Under the pieces are notes generated by a model. That model had not been told where the DNA came from, searched no databases, and was given only the letters and a program-made list of their open reading frames with translations. From Fasciola hepatica (Eukaryota > Platyhelminthes > Trematoda > Plagiorchiida > Fasciolidae), in contig CANUEZ040000020.1 in assembly GCA_948099385.1 (NCBI GenBank), positions 5,364,501 to 5,428,500 of the forward strand: a stretch of 64,000 nucleotides of DNA. The letters are read 5' to 3'. Of this stretch, positions 1 through 13,468 are shown one piece after another; position 1 is the stretch's first letter; each line of letters opens with the position of its first letter. Both the position numbers and the translations under genes were made by a program.

Positions 1-335
1 AAGCAAAATAGTCAAGAATCAAGCAGTTCTGTGGAAAGGTAATATTTTGGTCAAAATCTGTGGGTTCGAATGTACGTGAGAAGTACAATTTTCTGAACAG
101 AAAGTCACCAGAATACAGACAACTTTCATGCACTCCATATGCAACAGGCATTGTACACAACTGGATACTAATGACAATACAACAACACCGGAGACGACTA
201 AGTCAGGAAATGTATGGAAACACCAGTTTATTTGAACCGAAATGTAACAACAATGATGAAAACATTGCAAAATGACTTACGAAAGACAAAAATGGAACAT
301 CAAGCCGAACTATTCATAAAATTAGTTGGAGTTCT
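1..335. other. No gene recognised
   Basis: Short overlapping open frames on both strands have no recognisable motif or splice context. If the last ZPR1 exon lay here it should encode an aspartate-aspartate-proline-alanine-glycine-asparagine type segment; none was seen. Confidence 0.4.
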
Positions 336-1480
336 TCAATGGTGATGATTTTTTACTTTTAGAGGACGGTGCCCTGCGGGAGGATAAGCCGACTCCATGG
401 ATATCATGGGCCACTGCTGACCAGGCACGGCGACCGGAGGCGAGCTAGACGCAGATCGTAATCCAGTTCTATTCATCGCCGGGTTCCATAGACCGACTGA
501 AGGTTTAGAAGCTCTACACTGGCCCACGGTTTGAGCAGTCCGCCCAGGCGACAACGCCAACCAGCTCAAGGAGAAGGACATAGTGCTTGTCTGGTTAACA
601 CTGACTCGGGTAACCGAAGGGTATGGCCAAACCACCGCTGCCGTCGGAGGAGGACGGGAAGCGCAACACTAGAGCATCGTCTCTTCACTGGACAAATTGT
701 CGCACCAGTTGACTTTAGGGATTTGCCGTATGCACCGGTTATCGAAAACCTCCAGCCTTCGAGTGTCCTCAGCCCGCAGTCACAGATGAGTACGGGGCAG
801 ATAGCGGCACGGTAAATACGAATTTTCGTTCTTAGGCTAATCTCACTGCTAGTCCGCAGCGTCCGTTTTAGCTGATAGAAAGCTCGTTTGACGGTGTCGA
901 TCCGTAACACCACCTCATCTTTTGCCTGGCCGTTCAGAAGCATAGTTGAACCCAGGTATTTGAATGAAGGGACGTATTCGACTGGTCGGTCACTGATAGA
1001 CAGTGATTGAACTGTCGAGCCTAGATGGGCTATGAAAGCTTTGGTTTTGGATGAATTCACTTCTAGCCCGATAGACCTCGCGGAAGAAATGATTCGATCG
1101 ATAATTGTTTGGAGCACAGCGAGGGAGTATCCTAGCACGACAACATCCTCCGTGAACTCCAGACCCCAAATAAATATTTCCTGGCTAAGCCGATTGCATA
1201 GATAGTCGTTTAATGCATGATTCATTGTCTAATCAATGGTGTAGTTAATCAGTATCTGTGGGAGGGGACAGCCCTGTCTTACTCCGGTAGTGAGTGCAAA
1301 CCCCAGGAATTCTTTGCCATACACATCAACAATGGCGCCAGCTGTCGACTAGTATCCCCTCAAACGCTTTAAAAGCTTATCGGGCATCCCATCGGATTGA
1401 GCTATGGTCCGGATGGACTCCCGATTAACCGAACCGAAGGCGGCCCGGAAGTCGATAAAGCAAGCTAGCGTGAGCTGCTA
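336..1480 (-). mobile_element. RTE-like LINE fragment, 3' half of reverse transcriptase (dead)
   Basis: The longest open stretch, 1225-566, reads as the back half of a non-LTR reverse transcriptase: the primer-grip region around YVPSFKYLGSTM, then the C-terminal part with KIRIYRAAICPVLI and RRQRWFGHTLRLPES, which matches the RWLGHVLRMPE-type segment of the other RTE-like copies here. The catalytic YADD box is degraded (EFTEDVVV). Upstream to about 1480 the reverse transcriptase continues in shifted frames. It is a pseudogene fragment lying 3' of ZPR1 exon 8. The clade is inferred from similarity to the better copies in this window. Confidence 0.7.
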
Positions 1481-2213
1481 CAATTTATCGTGGTATTCCA
1501 GTATTCGATGCAGTGTCAAGATTTGTCTTCAACTGCCTCAGTATGGTCGGGGGTGGGTGTCGCAGGCTTCGTAGGGACTACCCGTTCTGAACACCAAAAA
1601 ATGTTCCTGAATGGTCGTGCATCTGTTACAGCCTCTGCCATGGAAGCCCTACTCACTGACTTCTCGTGGTGGGGGTGTTTCTACTAAAGTGGGGCAACGA
1701 AAGCGAATGCCCGGGGCTAATCAGAGTTGGCTGACTGAAAGTCAGTCTAGGGTATATATATATATATATTGATTATAACTAGCAGTATGTAAACATGTGG
1801 ACAAAATCTTCCCGGAAGCACAGGACCGGTTTTGCGGTTGCTGCCCCTTATCAGATATGCGTACTCGGTACTCCTTTGCCCACTCATCTTCATACTTGTA
1901 CACTCCGGTGTTGTATCTTGACTCGTTTCTAACTTGAAACGCTCTTCCTTGAAGAGTCCACAAGTGAATCACATTTATGACTTGTTAGTCATTCGTGTCT
2001 AGGTTACTGCTAATCCAATGAACAACGACGCTGCACATGCAAGCGCTCATAGTGATAGTAAGTAGTACGTAAATTTGTGGACAACATTTTCCCGGAAGAA
2101 CACGGCCAGTTTATTCTGCTCGGAGAAACGGCTTAGTAACAACGTATCGAAAATCCTTGCGACCACATTAATCAAGTTGAGCCCTAAATACTCCTTACAT
2201 ACTTTTTTAACCT
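1481..2213. other. Unassigned spacer with a diverged direct repeat pair
   Basis: No coding similarity is recognised. About 55 bp at 1783-1838 recurs in diverged form at 2060-2115; both carry a core of the type cccggaag-aca preceded by gtggacaa. A short TA tract lies at 1753-1769. Confidence 0.4.
1753..1769. repeat. (TA)n microsatellite, short
   Basis: A pure TA alternation of 17 bases. Confidence 0.9.
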
Positions 2214-3420
2214 TTACATGACTATCTCCTGCCAGCCCCCATGGATATCGCGGATAGCGTTCAAGAGGACGTTGCGCTTTTCTGGTATTTCCAGGGCTGC
2301 GACGTTGATTGGGCCCAGTGGCGAGAGTTCGCGGAGCGCAGACAGGCGGATTTTGAAGCGCGCACGTACAACGACATGGTCTTCACAATTCGTGTTCCTC
2401 GTTACTGTGCCGCGATACGCTCGGCAGTCCTCAATAGATGAAGCCCAAAAAGATCGCACTAGGACATGGTCTAATTGATGCGCTGTGCGACCATCGTTTG
2501 AGTACCAGGTTAGCGAATGTCCTCTGGGGTACTGCAAGCGCGTGTTGCAGATGACTAACCTGTTAGCATCGGCCAGATGAGCTAGGAAGTTTCCATTCTC
2601 ACAACATTGGCCAAGTTCGAACTTTCTTAGGACATGGCGAGAGGACTCATCCGAGGGGCCTGTTCGTGTGTCTCAATCACTGGCGATAAGGAGTATATTA
2701 CTGCTTGAAACACGACTAACTCGATCTGGTAATTTGTCGTAGAAGTATCTTTTGTTGTGTTTTCAGCCGCATTTGTAGGTGTATAGATAGTAACCATCGA
2801 CAGATTCTGGGGAGGGCCCATGAAGCATGCCAGAGCCAATCTCGAAGAAACCGGTTTCCAAGATATCAGAGCGCTGTTGGCCTTTTTGCTCAGGGCGAAT
2901 GCGACACCATGGTGTCCGGAGTTGTCCTCAGGCCCACTGTGATAGAGCCAGTTGATTGTATCCACTCCCGGAACCTTAATACACCGAGTGCCGAAGCAGG
3001 GTAGTCGGAATTCCAAAAGACAGGTAATGCATACATGGTAGTGTTCGCATTGTAATACTCTGGCTACTTACACATAGAAGCGTCCCCACATTCCAACGGG
3101 CTGTGTCTGTTTCTACTGTAGAGGGTTCCAGCTCGCCGCCTTGTCATCTCGATCGCTGGGATACGAAGCGCGTCGCTTACCGGGGACGCCGTAGCATGAG
3201 AGCGCGTAAGTTCACAATGATGCATGGATAATCTTGGGAACAGTGATATGAACTGGTGTCCCCGGCACCGTTCGGGGTTTTTGTGATATTCGGTAGTCAA
3301 GCCCGGTCTTTTTTGTTCGAAAATGCACCTCTGGCTTTGGCACATCCAGGTGTAATCTGCAAGGCAGCAGGACAACGTTCTCATTTGGTGGCGGGTAGCC
3401 ACGTCACAGTGCAATCAACA
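2214..3420 (-). mobile_element. RTE-like LINE fragment, endonuclease domain (dead)
   Basis: Read on the minus strand, pieces in shifting frames give an AP-endonuclease-like domain in the right order. Near 3120-3030 is a relic of the N-terminal WNVRTL motif (seen as WNVGTLL). At 3016-2627 are HSGPEDNSGHHGVAFALS and VTIYTPTNAAE (the strand before the family's catalytic residues). At 2537-2214 are HSLTWYSNDGRTAHQLDHVLV and the SDH-like CEDHVVVRARF, the C-terminal catalytic histidine region. No frame runs the full length. The neighbouring reverse-transcriptase piece at 3901-3524 lies 5' of this endonuclease on the same strand, which is the wrong order for one element, so two insertions or a rearrangement are involved. 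Confidence 0.7.
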
Positions 3421-3523
3421 GAATTGTGGTATTTTGGAGAAAGAAACGCTAGCCAAGCGAAGATACACCACTTCCTTAGGCACTGCTGTCCGCGGCCGCT
3501 CATTCAGTGAGCCTATGATCTCT

Positions 3524-3901
3524 TTATTCACTACTAACTACCGGTTTAGTGGTCGTGTCCCTATCCGCAACCTGGGGACGCGCTCGGTCGCATGGAGCTC
3601 TGCTCGAGATCAGTACAACCCCGGCCGATTTATCACCCTTCTTTGGAATGGGCGGCAGAACAGACATGCACCTGTCATTAGGGAATGCTTCGTCTCGCCA
3701 GATGAAGTCAAAAAGTGTACATAGCCTGCAATTCAATGATGAGGAACAGGTTATATGAACTTCTTGAAGGGGGGGGGGGGAGCTATCTCCTACGGCAGCC
3801 TTTCCGTCTCTCAGTTTGATAATATTAGTGATTTCAGTGGTACTCGGGAGGCAGTAGTTGCTTTCGTACTGGATTGGAGGAGTTGACGTTGGTTGGTTCA
3901 T
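3524..3901 (-). mobile_element. LINE reverse transcriptase fragment, fingers region (dead)
   Basis: A 125-codon open stretch resembles the N-terminal reverse-transcriptase segment of RTE-like elements: EITNIIKLRDGKAAVGD (family form: LRxGKAAGxD), then FDFIWRDEAFPNDRC and LPPIPKKGDKS (family form: VPIFKKGDK). It stops before the palm motifs. A run of 12 G residues at 3769-3780 interrupts the PP/GD region and looks like a local expansion. Confidence 0.65.
3769..3780. repeat. Poly-G tract (12)
   Basis: Twelve consecutive G residues on the plus strand. Confidence 0.9.
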
Positions 3902-4809
3902 CGGGTGGTTTGTGGGCCGGTTAGGTCCATTTTCTTACTTCGTCCGGGTATTGGGCTTCCTGCTGCGTCACGAAGAAGCGAATCATGTTTGTAACACCTA
4001 CTCGAGGCGTGAGGAATGATGTGGAACGGCTTACCAAAGTCACCAGTTCTTGATGCGGTCTCCATTTTTTGGCTATTTCTAACGACGGTAGCATTTATTG
4101 GTTGCCTCTTTCCATGTGTGAACCATGGTAAGATGACTCATGAGTCTACGGATACAAAGTGAACCATGCGTCGGACTGGTAGTTGGGTAGAGAGTTCGAT
4201 ATCAATGAACTGAACTCCAGGTAACTTCATTTTTAGTTTTTCGATAGTGTTCACAATTTGATCTGCTATTTGGCAATTTGATTAAATTAATGTGAAGTCA
4301 TCTTTCAGAGGGATCATCCTCACCTTCCTTCTGAAAGGAAGATTTCTGAAAGCGCTATCTACTTCTGAACTGTTTTTGGAATTCGAAAACGTTTGACGGA
4401 AATAAGGTCTCGAACATTAGCGGACAGACCCATTCCTTATGGCTGAAAGATTCATCTCTGAATACGATCTTGAAGTCACATAAATCACATCGTTGTGGCT
4501 CGGAAAAGTACGAATTCAGACGGTCTACTTGCAGTTGGAAGCAGAGGCCTGTATGAGACGAAAAACTGTTTCCGTGAGTTTACGAATGTGTTCCAACCAC
4601 TACAATCGTCTTATTCTAGACCCTGACGGCAATACACCCAGTCACGCGTAGTTTCAAAGGAATCATCAATAGCAGTCAACGAGATCCTGAGTTTGAATCT
4701 CGCTCGGACAACTTACGATAATTGTATAGTGAAAAATTAAAAACAACATCTTATGCCATTCGTCAGTCCGATCAGACAATCGCGAAACATCAATACTCAA
4801 TCAAAATAC
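3902..4809. other. Unassigned, probable retroelement relic
   Basis: The minus strand gives disconnected coding-like patches in shifting frames around 4310-4080, one starting DDFTLI and another containing VRRMVHFVSV. They are reminiscent of a reverse-transcriptase palm/thumb but cannot be assigned to a family by reading. The block lies directly 3' of ZPR1 exon 8. Confidence 0.25.
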
Positions 4810-4902
4810 CTTTTGAAGATTCTCTATCGTTGTTAAAATTTTGCCTCGTTTCTCCTCCTCCGTACAGCTGTCACCCGTTACGAATGGGTTTAACGCCAGC
4901 AA
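4810..4902 (-). CDS. ZPR1: ZPR1 exon 8 (NPFVTGDS segment)
   Basis: Acceptor tcatcctag and donor gtattt bound 31 codons beginning LLALNPFVTGDSCTEEEKRG, matching the NPFxxGDS block that follows the TTLEGL helix in the family. Phase 0 in and out. The next exon was not found in the window. Confidence 0.88.
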
Positions 4903-7900
4903 CTAGGATGGATGAAAACAAAAGAGAAGGATTCTGTCTTCGAAAAGGGTTCATTAATCACTCGCGTTACGAAAACCAGGGAATTAGTAGAAAGATTAGT
5001 TCGTTAATCTAAATATCCGAGGATGAGAAAGATGGGCACCTGACAGGCTAGTGAGATTTCATTTTTTGGACTCAAGTAAATGTTCACAAGCAAAATATTG
5101 TCTATCAAAGACTGACTAGAGATCAACGGTTACTGGAATATCGTTGTCATCCTTGTACAGCGTTAAACAGCAAGGCGAGCCCCACGGACCATTGCTTTTC
5201 TCAGTATGTTGTACGTAGCATCAGGAAGAATAAATATACAAGGTAGACAAGGAGTGGGTTGTTGTAACGGTTTGCTACAATGTGAGTAAAAGAACAGTGA
5301 ATCGAAAAGAGGACAGCTTTCAAATGAGAACTTGAGTTTCATACCTGGTCTTTGATAGCAACGAACAAACCTTCAAGCGTTGTGAAGCGGCCACCCAATG
5401 TTCCACCCATGGACTCCAAATCTAGCTCGCGCAGACGAACGGCAGCAGTTTCGGAGACCAGAACGTCCCGTGAGAGATCCGATGGATGGGTTATTTTTAG
5501 TCGATACAGACGTCCTTTCGGGGAAACTCCACCGCCCGATTTAACTTCACTGTCTCGATGGCCGCACACGGAACAAACCGTGGCCATGATAACCACTTGC
5601 TTAAAGTGAGGAATGTCTGAAAAAGAAATCCACAATCAGAACAAAACACCTGAGTTTTGTAAACGGAAAGGGCGTAAGGTCACTGTGCTTAGCATTGTTT
5701 ACTTTTCTCAACTCTTTGAAAGCAATGCGTTCATCAAACCTCGCACGCGACAAACAGGAGAAATATGAAGAACGCGGATCACCAAATGGCTAGACTAATA
5801 ATAAAAAAGACTACTTAGGAAGTACAGAGTCCTAAAAGATTATTGAGAGTTTCACATTTGTTAAAACAGGAAGGATGTAAAGTCAGTGATTCAAAGACTT
5901 CCACTGGCAAAAGTGAGACTCAACTAAACCAAAGTGAAAGCTTTTAGTGTACCATCGTCGGATACGAACACTACTAACGGCAGTAAAATGAAAGAAATGG
6001 TTTAAAAAACATTTAGCGTGTATGTACCTATTTACATCAAAAACTCGTGTGACAGCTTACCTACGAGCTTCATATTTGTCTCTGATGGTGCGTTGCAATT
6101 GGGGCAGTGAACTTTGAACGAGAGCACCTCGTCTTTGCCAACGATTTCTCCAGGTTGGTCCTCTTCACTCAGCTCCTCACACTCCTGTAAGAGGAATATG
6201 GAAGAGAGATAAGTAGTGGCAAGCAATGAATGCACTGAGAGGATAAATGAGATAACAAAACTCACCGCAATGGCATCCTCTGCGGCTAGACCGAGAGCAG
6301 CATTTTGCTCTGATGTGCGTCTGTAGGTTTCTATTGTAAGTTGCGGATCGTTTTCAACAAGACCCTCGATACAACCATTACCAGATGGATCATCCAGAAC
6401 CTACAAAAGTCAAAAACAGAGCTAACCCTGTAAAATGGCTTAGAGTGAGCATTGACACCATGTCTATTCGACTCCGAGATGCAAAGAATATGCGCTTAAT
6501 ATGAAACAACAGAACAGGATATCCATGCACTCTGTGAGTAGTACTGTTTACTACACTGGTTGGAGCATGTTGATACAATGCTTCTCAGTCATCAAAAATC
6601 GTTCGGAAGATACTAGATACTGCCTAAGGTTATAAATTACACCCCAAGAGAGTTAACCTGTCAGGTAAGCCTCTACTGATTAAAATGAGGGCTGTGAAAG
6701 AAAGTACAGGATTTTATTACAACAAAAAATTGCACGAATAATCGATGCCACTACTCTCATTTGAGGACACGGCTAACTCAAGAACCAATTCAATGATCGA
6801 GTTTAGAAGAAAGGGCGATCCTGAGAAACGTAAATGAAAGACGGCCGTAAGCACGAACTCGGCTTCGACTGTCTGTATACAGGGACCGGGAAAACAGAAA
6901 CAAACACCATTTCACGAAGCAACATACGATAGACTAAGACTTTCGTCTAGGCAATCTTAACCAGAGTGGCGGTTCTGGCTGATATAAGTGTGAAAATCAT
7001 TCGACCAGATAGGTGCTCCTCCCCTTGCTTGAAAAGCCAAGGGAAAGGCGAATATATCCGACTGGTAATCGCGTCGTAAAAAAACCTATCCAAATGCACC
7101 AAATCTAACGTTCAAAGATTGAATAATCTGTACACAGACACAGCGATAGGCAACAATATCTGCCTTGATGTGGAAAACCCTAAAACAAATGTGCTAGACC
7201 AAGCCCAAGTTGAAGATCTGTGTTGTGATACCATGCCGTGCATTAGTATCTTCGTTCTGTTTATTCATTTTTGGACATGACGGTATCAGTTCAGTTCAGA
7301 CAATCAAAAACAATACACAGTGTAGGGTGGCTCTGCTTGCTATCTCGTAGCGATAACCTCAATCGGAAACAGAAAAAGAGAAAAGGAACATGAAACGAGA
7401 AATAAGAGAACTACAATTAGTGGTATCAAATCGATAAAGAAAGTGTGTGCATACAAAGCGCTAATGATCACGACACCTAACCATATCTCCCGATGCATCT
7501 AAACATAGAGTGGGATGGTCCCTTGGATCCCATCCACGAAGCTTAGCACGTCCTACATGGACAAGTCCACTGGCTAGGCTTTTTATATCTCCCTTGCATG
7601 TCATGATGTGGCCACCTTTAACCATCCTCCAACCGGTACTCTCCTCGGCGAACATTGCGAGACAGAGAATCCTGTCACGGGACATGCGCAACATATATCC
7701 TAACCATTTAAGCCTGGTAAATTCTAGTGTTCCATCTAATGATCTGTTCGCGAACCTGACTCTTCGCCGAATCTCCACACTGTTCATACGGCGTTCCCAC
7801 CAAAATCGAGCAATGCTACGAAGACATCGGTGTTCAAATACCGACAATATTCGTACATCCTCCACCCGCAGTGGCTATGTCTCCGAATCATACAGAAGCA

Positions 7901-10900
7901 CGGACCTGACGCTTCCAAGGTACACTCGACGCTTCGCAGATAAACGGATGCCATGTCGACGACACATTCCCATACAGTTGTTTAGACTGTTCAAAGTAGC
8001 TCGCAGCTTACCTGGATCTTTACTCAGAAGAACGATGCCGTCTGCATATTCAAGAGTTGACGCTCGTCTACCCGGGCAGAGGTTAATACAACTATCCTCA
8101 CAAAAACGACAGTCCTCAGGATTATATCTATCACAAAATTGAATGGAAAAGGAGCAACCCTGACGTACATCACTCTTCGTGGGAAACTCAGGTGAATGAG
8201 CATCGCAAGCCCCATTTCTGGCTCTGCTGTTCGTGTACGGGAACTTAATGATGCAAATGCATTGCTCCAGTACGCTATTCATCCAGAGGTAGCATCAGAG
8301 AACTGAGGGGTAGACCGAGGCGAAAGCCGCTTTAAGATCAAGAAAAACAGATAATAAGCCTAACGTTTGTCGAAGAGGGAAGATGTGATCAACAAAACCT
8401 CGACAAAGTGTAAAGCCTGTTTGATCCTCTGGTGGGCATCACCTGCAAGTGTTAGATAAAAACTGGTGAATAGGATCAGCGAGCAATTTATATGTGATGT
8501 TAACTAGACTTATTTCTCTATGGTTTTCACAGAACGACCTGTCGCCATCCTTATAAACCGGTTCGATCGCCAATACCCAAGAATTCTTTGGAACTTGTTC
8601 CTTCTCCCATTTAAAGATGAGAAATTTTACTAACTCTGATGAGAATGTTGAGCCATCATTTTGAGAACGGACAGAGACAACCCCGGAAGGCTTATGTCAT
8701 TTAAAATAGCTCACTCACAGAGAAATCCCGCTTCTGATGGAAGATTGGTGCCTATATCTATAAATGTTGTACTAGTTATCGAACCTGTTGTGGACGAAGG
8801 TCAATTAAATTTGCCCTCGAAATGGTCCACTCAACGTACTAGACGACGCTCTTGAGTCTGAGTCAGTGAGCAGCCAGTCCTTTTGATCAATTAGATAACG
8901 TCTTACTTTCGTGGAGCAGCATTTATAACTAGACAAGGAAGGCTGCGGCTGTTGCTGATCGCCGCAACCTTCTCCATCTTCCTAAATTCAACACTCCATG
9001 ACCGCTCACGATCGTCTCCCAGGCTCCGAATCATTTGGAGGCATCTCATCATCCTTAAAATTTGTGTCTTTGGATTGGCCCCTCTCTTACACCGTCATTC
9101 TCTCTTTCTCTCACCAACTTTCTACTTTTCCGATCCCCTGGAAACACGTCGTGATTTTTCTCATTCCCAAACGCGGTGGTCTTTCTGACCCGAATCACTA
9201 TCGTCCTATTTCCCTCACACCTATTATTTTGAAAGTATTGAAAACTAACATCTTCGACCATCTGCGTGCGTTTCCCAAACGCGAAGGACTACTGAGTGAT
9301 CGCCAATACGGATTCCGACCTCGCCGTCCCACCGGTAATATCCTGGCTCTCGTCTCACACTCCTGGTCGGCTGCAGTCGACAACCACGGAGAAACACACA
9401 TGGTCTCGCTCGACATCTTTGAGGCTTTTGACCGAGTTTGGCAGGAAGGTCTTCTGGCGAAACTGCCCGCGTTCGGGTTTTCTCCCGTTTTCGTATTGTG
9501 AACATTAACTTTCCTCTGTCCGAGTTGATGGGGTTCCGCTCCAGCCATTTCGTGTGAAAACTGGTGTTCCCCAAGGTTCGGTACGTGCGCCCATCCTATT
9601 TCTTTTATTTATTAATGATCTTTCATTTTTTCCTTTCCGATTGCACTCCCCGTTATACCACCACGAACATTGATCGTGACCGCAGTACAATCAGTGCATT
9701 TTTAGAGTAAGACCTCAAAAACATCTCCCCTCGGGTAGTCCAGAATCATGTTGCATTTATTGCTTCTGAAACTACTCTTCCTACAATTTCCTTGAACACC
9801 ATTCATTCTTCCCTCATTTATCCTGCGATTCAACTGTGCTGCTCTCCTCTGCGCTTATCTATAACTTCCTCTCCGTGTTGGCCCACTTTCATATCTCACC
9901 TCAGTTGGCCTTCCGCTTCGCGCCAGACGCTTTTTCACATCAGTTTATCTTCTGTTGCTGTACAAAGCTCAAATCCACCAGCACTGTAATAATGCAGCTA
10001 CGTCTAGCTCTTATCCCTGTTCTTGATCGGTTCCAACGTAAGGTCGTCCGGCTGATCGACGAACCTTCTTCAACCTCCAATTTGCAGTCAATCACCCATC
10101 GTCAAGTGGTTGCTTCGTTGCCTCTCTTCTATCGGTACTATTTCGGATTTTGTTCTTGAGTTTGCTTCGGTAGCTCCCATTCCTTCAATTTCCCTCATCA
10201 TCATGTACCAAGGCAACTAGTCGTCCTTATCAAGTTTCGCTCAACAGATGTTGTGCTTCTGTCTTTCCTTCTGACCGTTTAACTATGGAACACCCGCCCT
10301 CCTTCTGTCTCCCCAATCATTGACAACCTCTCTCTCTTTTCAATCGCAAGATCGATAATGTGGTCCTAACGTGAATGTTCCCGCACAACCCACTTTCACA
10401 GTATGTCCTCTGATTATGGGGTTTACCCCTCATGCTGTAATTCACTTTAGGTGTAATAAAAAAGCAAACTGGTGTGTATCTTCTCCAGCAGACCCCAAGT
10501 AAACCCACGGTAATAGAAGCCTCTCAAACAATTTCAGCATCACAGCAGTGCAGGTAATGGGGCGATACTTCCTGAGTTCTTTCTTGGGTATAGGCGTTAT
10601 CTTGGTTAGTCTCCAAATGTCAGGGATTTTTCCGCTTGCTAGACAGTCATTGAAGATATTGGATAGTGGGACGGAAAGGGCATCAGCGCACTCCTCGAGC
10701 ACAAAAGGTGATAGCTCATCTGGACCAGGAGCTTTGTTTATTTTCACTCCGCACAGCTGTTGGAAAATCATAGCGGATTGGATGGATGGTGGCTGAGATG
10801 AGTTGCTGAAGACTGGCACGGATATTCAGATGAAATCAGAGTTGAGTTTTCGATATCAATGCTCACTTTTTTGTTTCTTGAGTTAGAGCCACACAGGTGT

Positions 10901-11245
10901 TTATGGCTTCCCATATGCCATGACAACTGACGTTTCCTAATATGGTTTCTATACAAAACCTGTTCAGGCGTTTAGGTTCAGATTTGATCAAGTTGGTTAG
11001 TCTTTTGACTTGCGTTCTCTGTCCGTCTGTAAGCCTGTTCTTCCTTTGTACGCAGCTGTTTAGAAGATGATGAAGAATACAGATCTGTTTGGATGTAGAT
11101 AGCTTCAAATGATCGAAACATAAATCAAGGTAATCGATGATGTGCTCACAGAAGACTTATTGGCAAACGTTCGCAAACAGGGAAAAATCGGTTAGGGTAA
11201 CCAGGGATCTTCACTTTACCGGGTGAACAGTTTCTCAGGATCCAT

Positions 11246-11336
<91 letters not shown>

Positions 11337-13401
11337 GATAAGGTGTACCCACCATTCTCGATCAATGCTCGAACACCGACAGTCTTCGCCTATCTTCTAC
11401 CCCCAACGGCCATGCTCCTGAACCGTATAAAAGAGCACACCTCACCACCACACTGCACACTCCAACCTTAAAAGACGATCGGTGGTCACGCCGACGCCAC
11501 GGATGACGGAGTCCGGTAAAAGCCAAACGCGTCTTCTGTATACGCGACGACACTTTACCTGATTTTTAACTAACCAGAGAGATGTAACTGCCCAGGTAAA
11601 AATTGATTTCTCGCTAGAGTCAGTGGGACGGAACAAAACAAACTGATGTAGTGATCATAACTTAAACAAAGTGAAACTCAATCAGATAAACCGTTTCTGA
11701 CAAATGTTCCCAGTTAGTATTCTCTTGGTCTGGTAGAAGTAGCGTTAGTCCGTGGTTCATCTGAAACTCTGACATCCTCGTCTCTTGGAAAGATAACATC
11801 ATGTGACTTTTTTCATTCTTTCCTCACATTTAGGCGATTACGGTACCCACTTATCATACCCATCATACAAGTAGGAAGTGACTGCAACTCACTTCGCTTC
11901 CAGATTCGACCCCAATCACCCAGTTTATCAGTTTCAGTTTATTCACCCATTAACCTCGCAATTCCTCGTCCTGGTTTCGGTTGCTACCTTCCAGCATCGT
12001 CCAGTAAATGGTGAAAAGAATAGAAGCATAGTGATAAAGTTCCCAAAAAATCAGAGTAATAAACGGAAACAACGAAGGCAAAGAAAAAGTCCGAATGTAA
12101 CTACGCCACTGACCGCGACACCTAGACATATCACTTAATGTCTCCAACCACTTGGTAGGTGGGTCTCGTGGAACCGACCCGGAAGTCTAACCACCGCATT
12201 GTACACTCCACTCTTAAAAGACAATCGGTTGTCACGATGACGCCATGGATGACGGAGGTTGGTAAAAGCCAAACCCATCCTCTGTATACGCGACGACACT
12301 TTACCTGATATCTGTCTAACTGGAGAGATGTAACTGCCCAGGTAACAACTCATATACTGCAGCCAGAGCTTCCCCTGCCAACACACGGTTTGGTGTTGAG
12401 CCAACCCAATGGATCTTGGTGCACAGGTAAGGACGAGGTGAATGATGAAGACCAAGGAGGTGGAAGACACCCCAGGGGGCAAGACAGTCTATCAACTTGG
12501 AGACGCTACTCCTCTCGTGGCCAGTGGCGTAGTTGCATTCGGTCTGTTACCTTTTATTCGTGATGTCGACTTATTATTTTTTCCCCTATTCATCACTTTA
12601 TGCTTCCATCCATTGTGTCCTTGATTCGACGTCGCTGCGAGGTAGCAACCAAAACCAGAGCACAGAAGTGCAAGGCTATTGGTCGAATGGGAAAAGCCAA
12701 GTCCAACTTGCGAACCCTGACGCGCATTGAGTAAGCGGATTTAGCTCTTACGCTTGAGTCCGCTGTCATCGATCTGTGTGGCATCCCAGAGACTCCCATT
12801 CCACACCCCAATTTTATCCTCCGACTGATCCCCTCATCAAATCCTTCTGTGGGGTTTCACTTAGATCTTTCTGGGGACGCTGAGGCTACAGCTTCTGGTC
12901 TTGTTCTCTTGAAATGACTGAAGCGGAATTACTAGTCTGGGTTCTAGTCGACAGTCAGCTGTGAGAAGAGACCTAGAGGTTCGTGCAATTCAGTTGGCTC
13001 ACTTTCCTTGTGGATCATCCGATAAAACCTGCGAGAAGAATGATGCAGGTAGATATAACTCCTCCATCAGAAGTTCGGCTTATCCGAGAGATAGGTCTTT
13101 ATTACCTGCTTCGCATGATCGCAGTGGAACGGGTATGTATCTCATAAACTCGAAAACCTACTGCGGTTTCAGGCCCGGACGGGATCGCATCGACCACCTA
13201 TTTACCCTTAGACTGGTTTCACAAGCAGACCTTCAATACGCCTATAAATTCCATCTTCCATGATCTGAAAGCAGCAGTCAAACGTACAGTTCCTGGAAAA
13301 GCACAGCAGTATGCTACCGGGCATGTCAAGAGGCCGCGCTAAAGGGGAACGGCAATAACTTTTGCGGTTAGCCGTGAACACATGCACGCACGCATATATA
13401 C

Positions 13402-13468
<67 letters not shown>

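Noticed and set aside
4290..4330. Possible last ZPR1 exon (EDDPSER-like stretch)
   Set aside because: A stop follows at once, there is no preceding DDPAGNS block, and the surrounding frames look like retroelement remains.
11223..11471. Frames through the TA tracts (also 13382, 21111, 33259, 33419)
   Set aside because: Poly isoleucine-tyrosine translation of a microsatellite.
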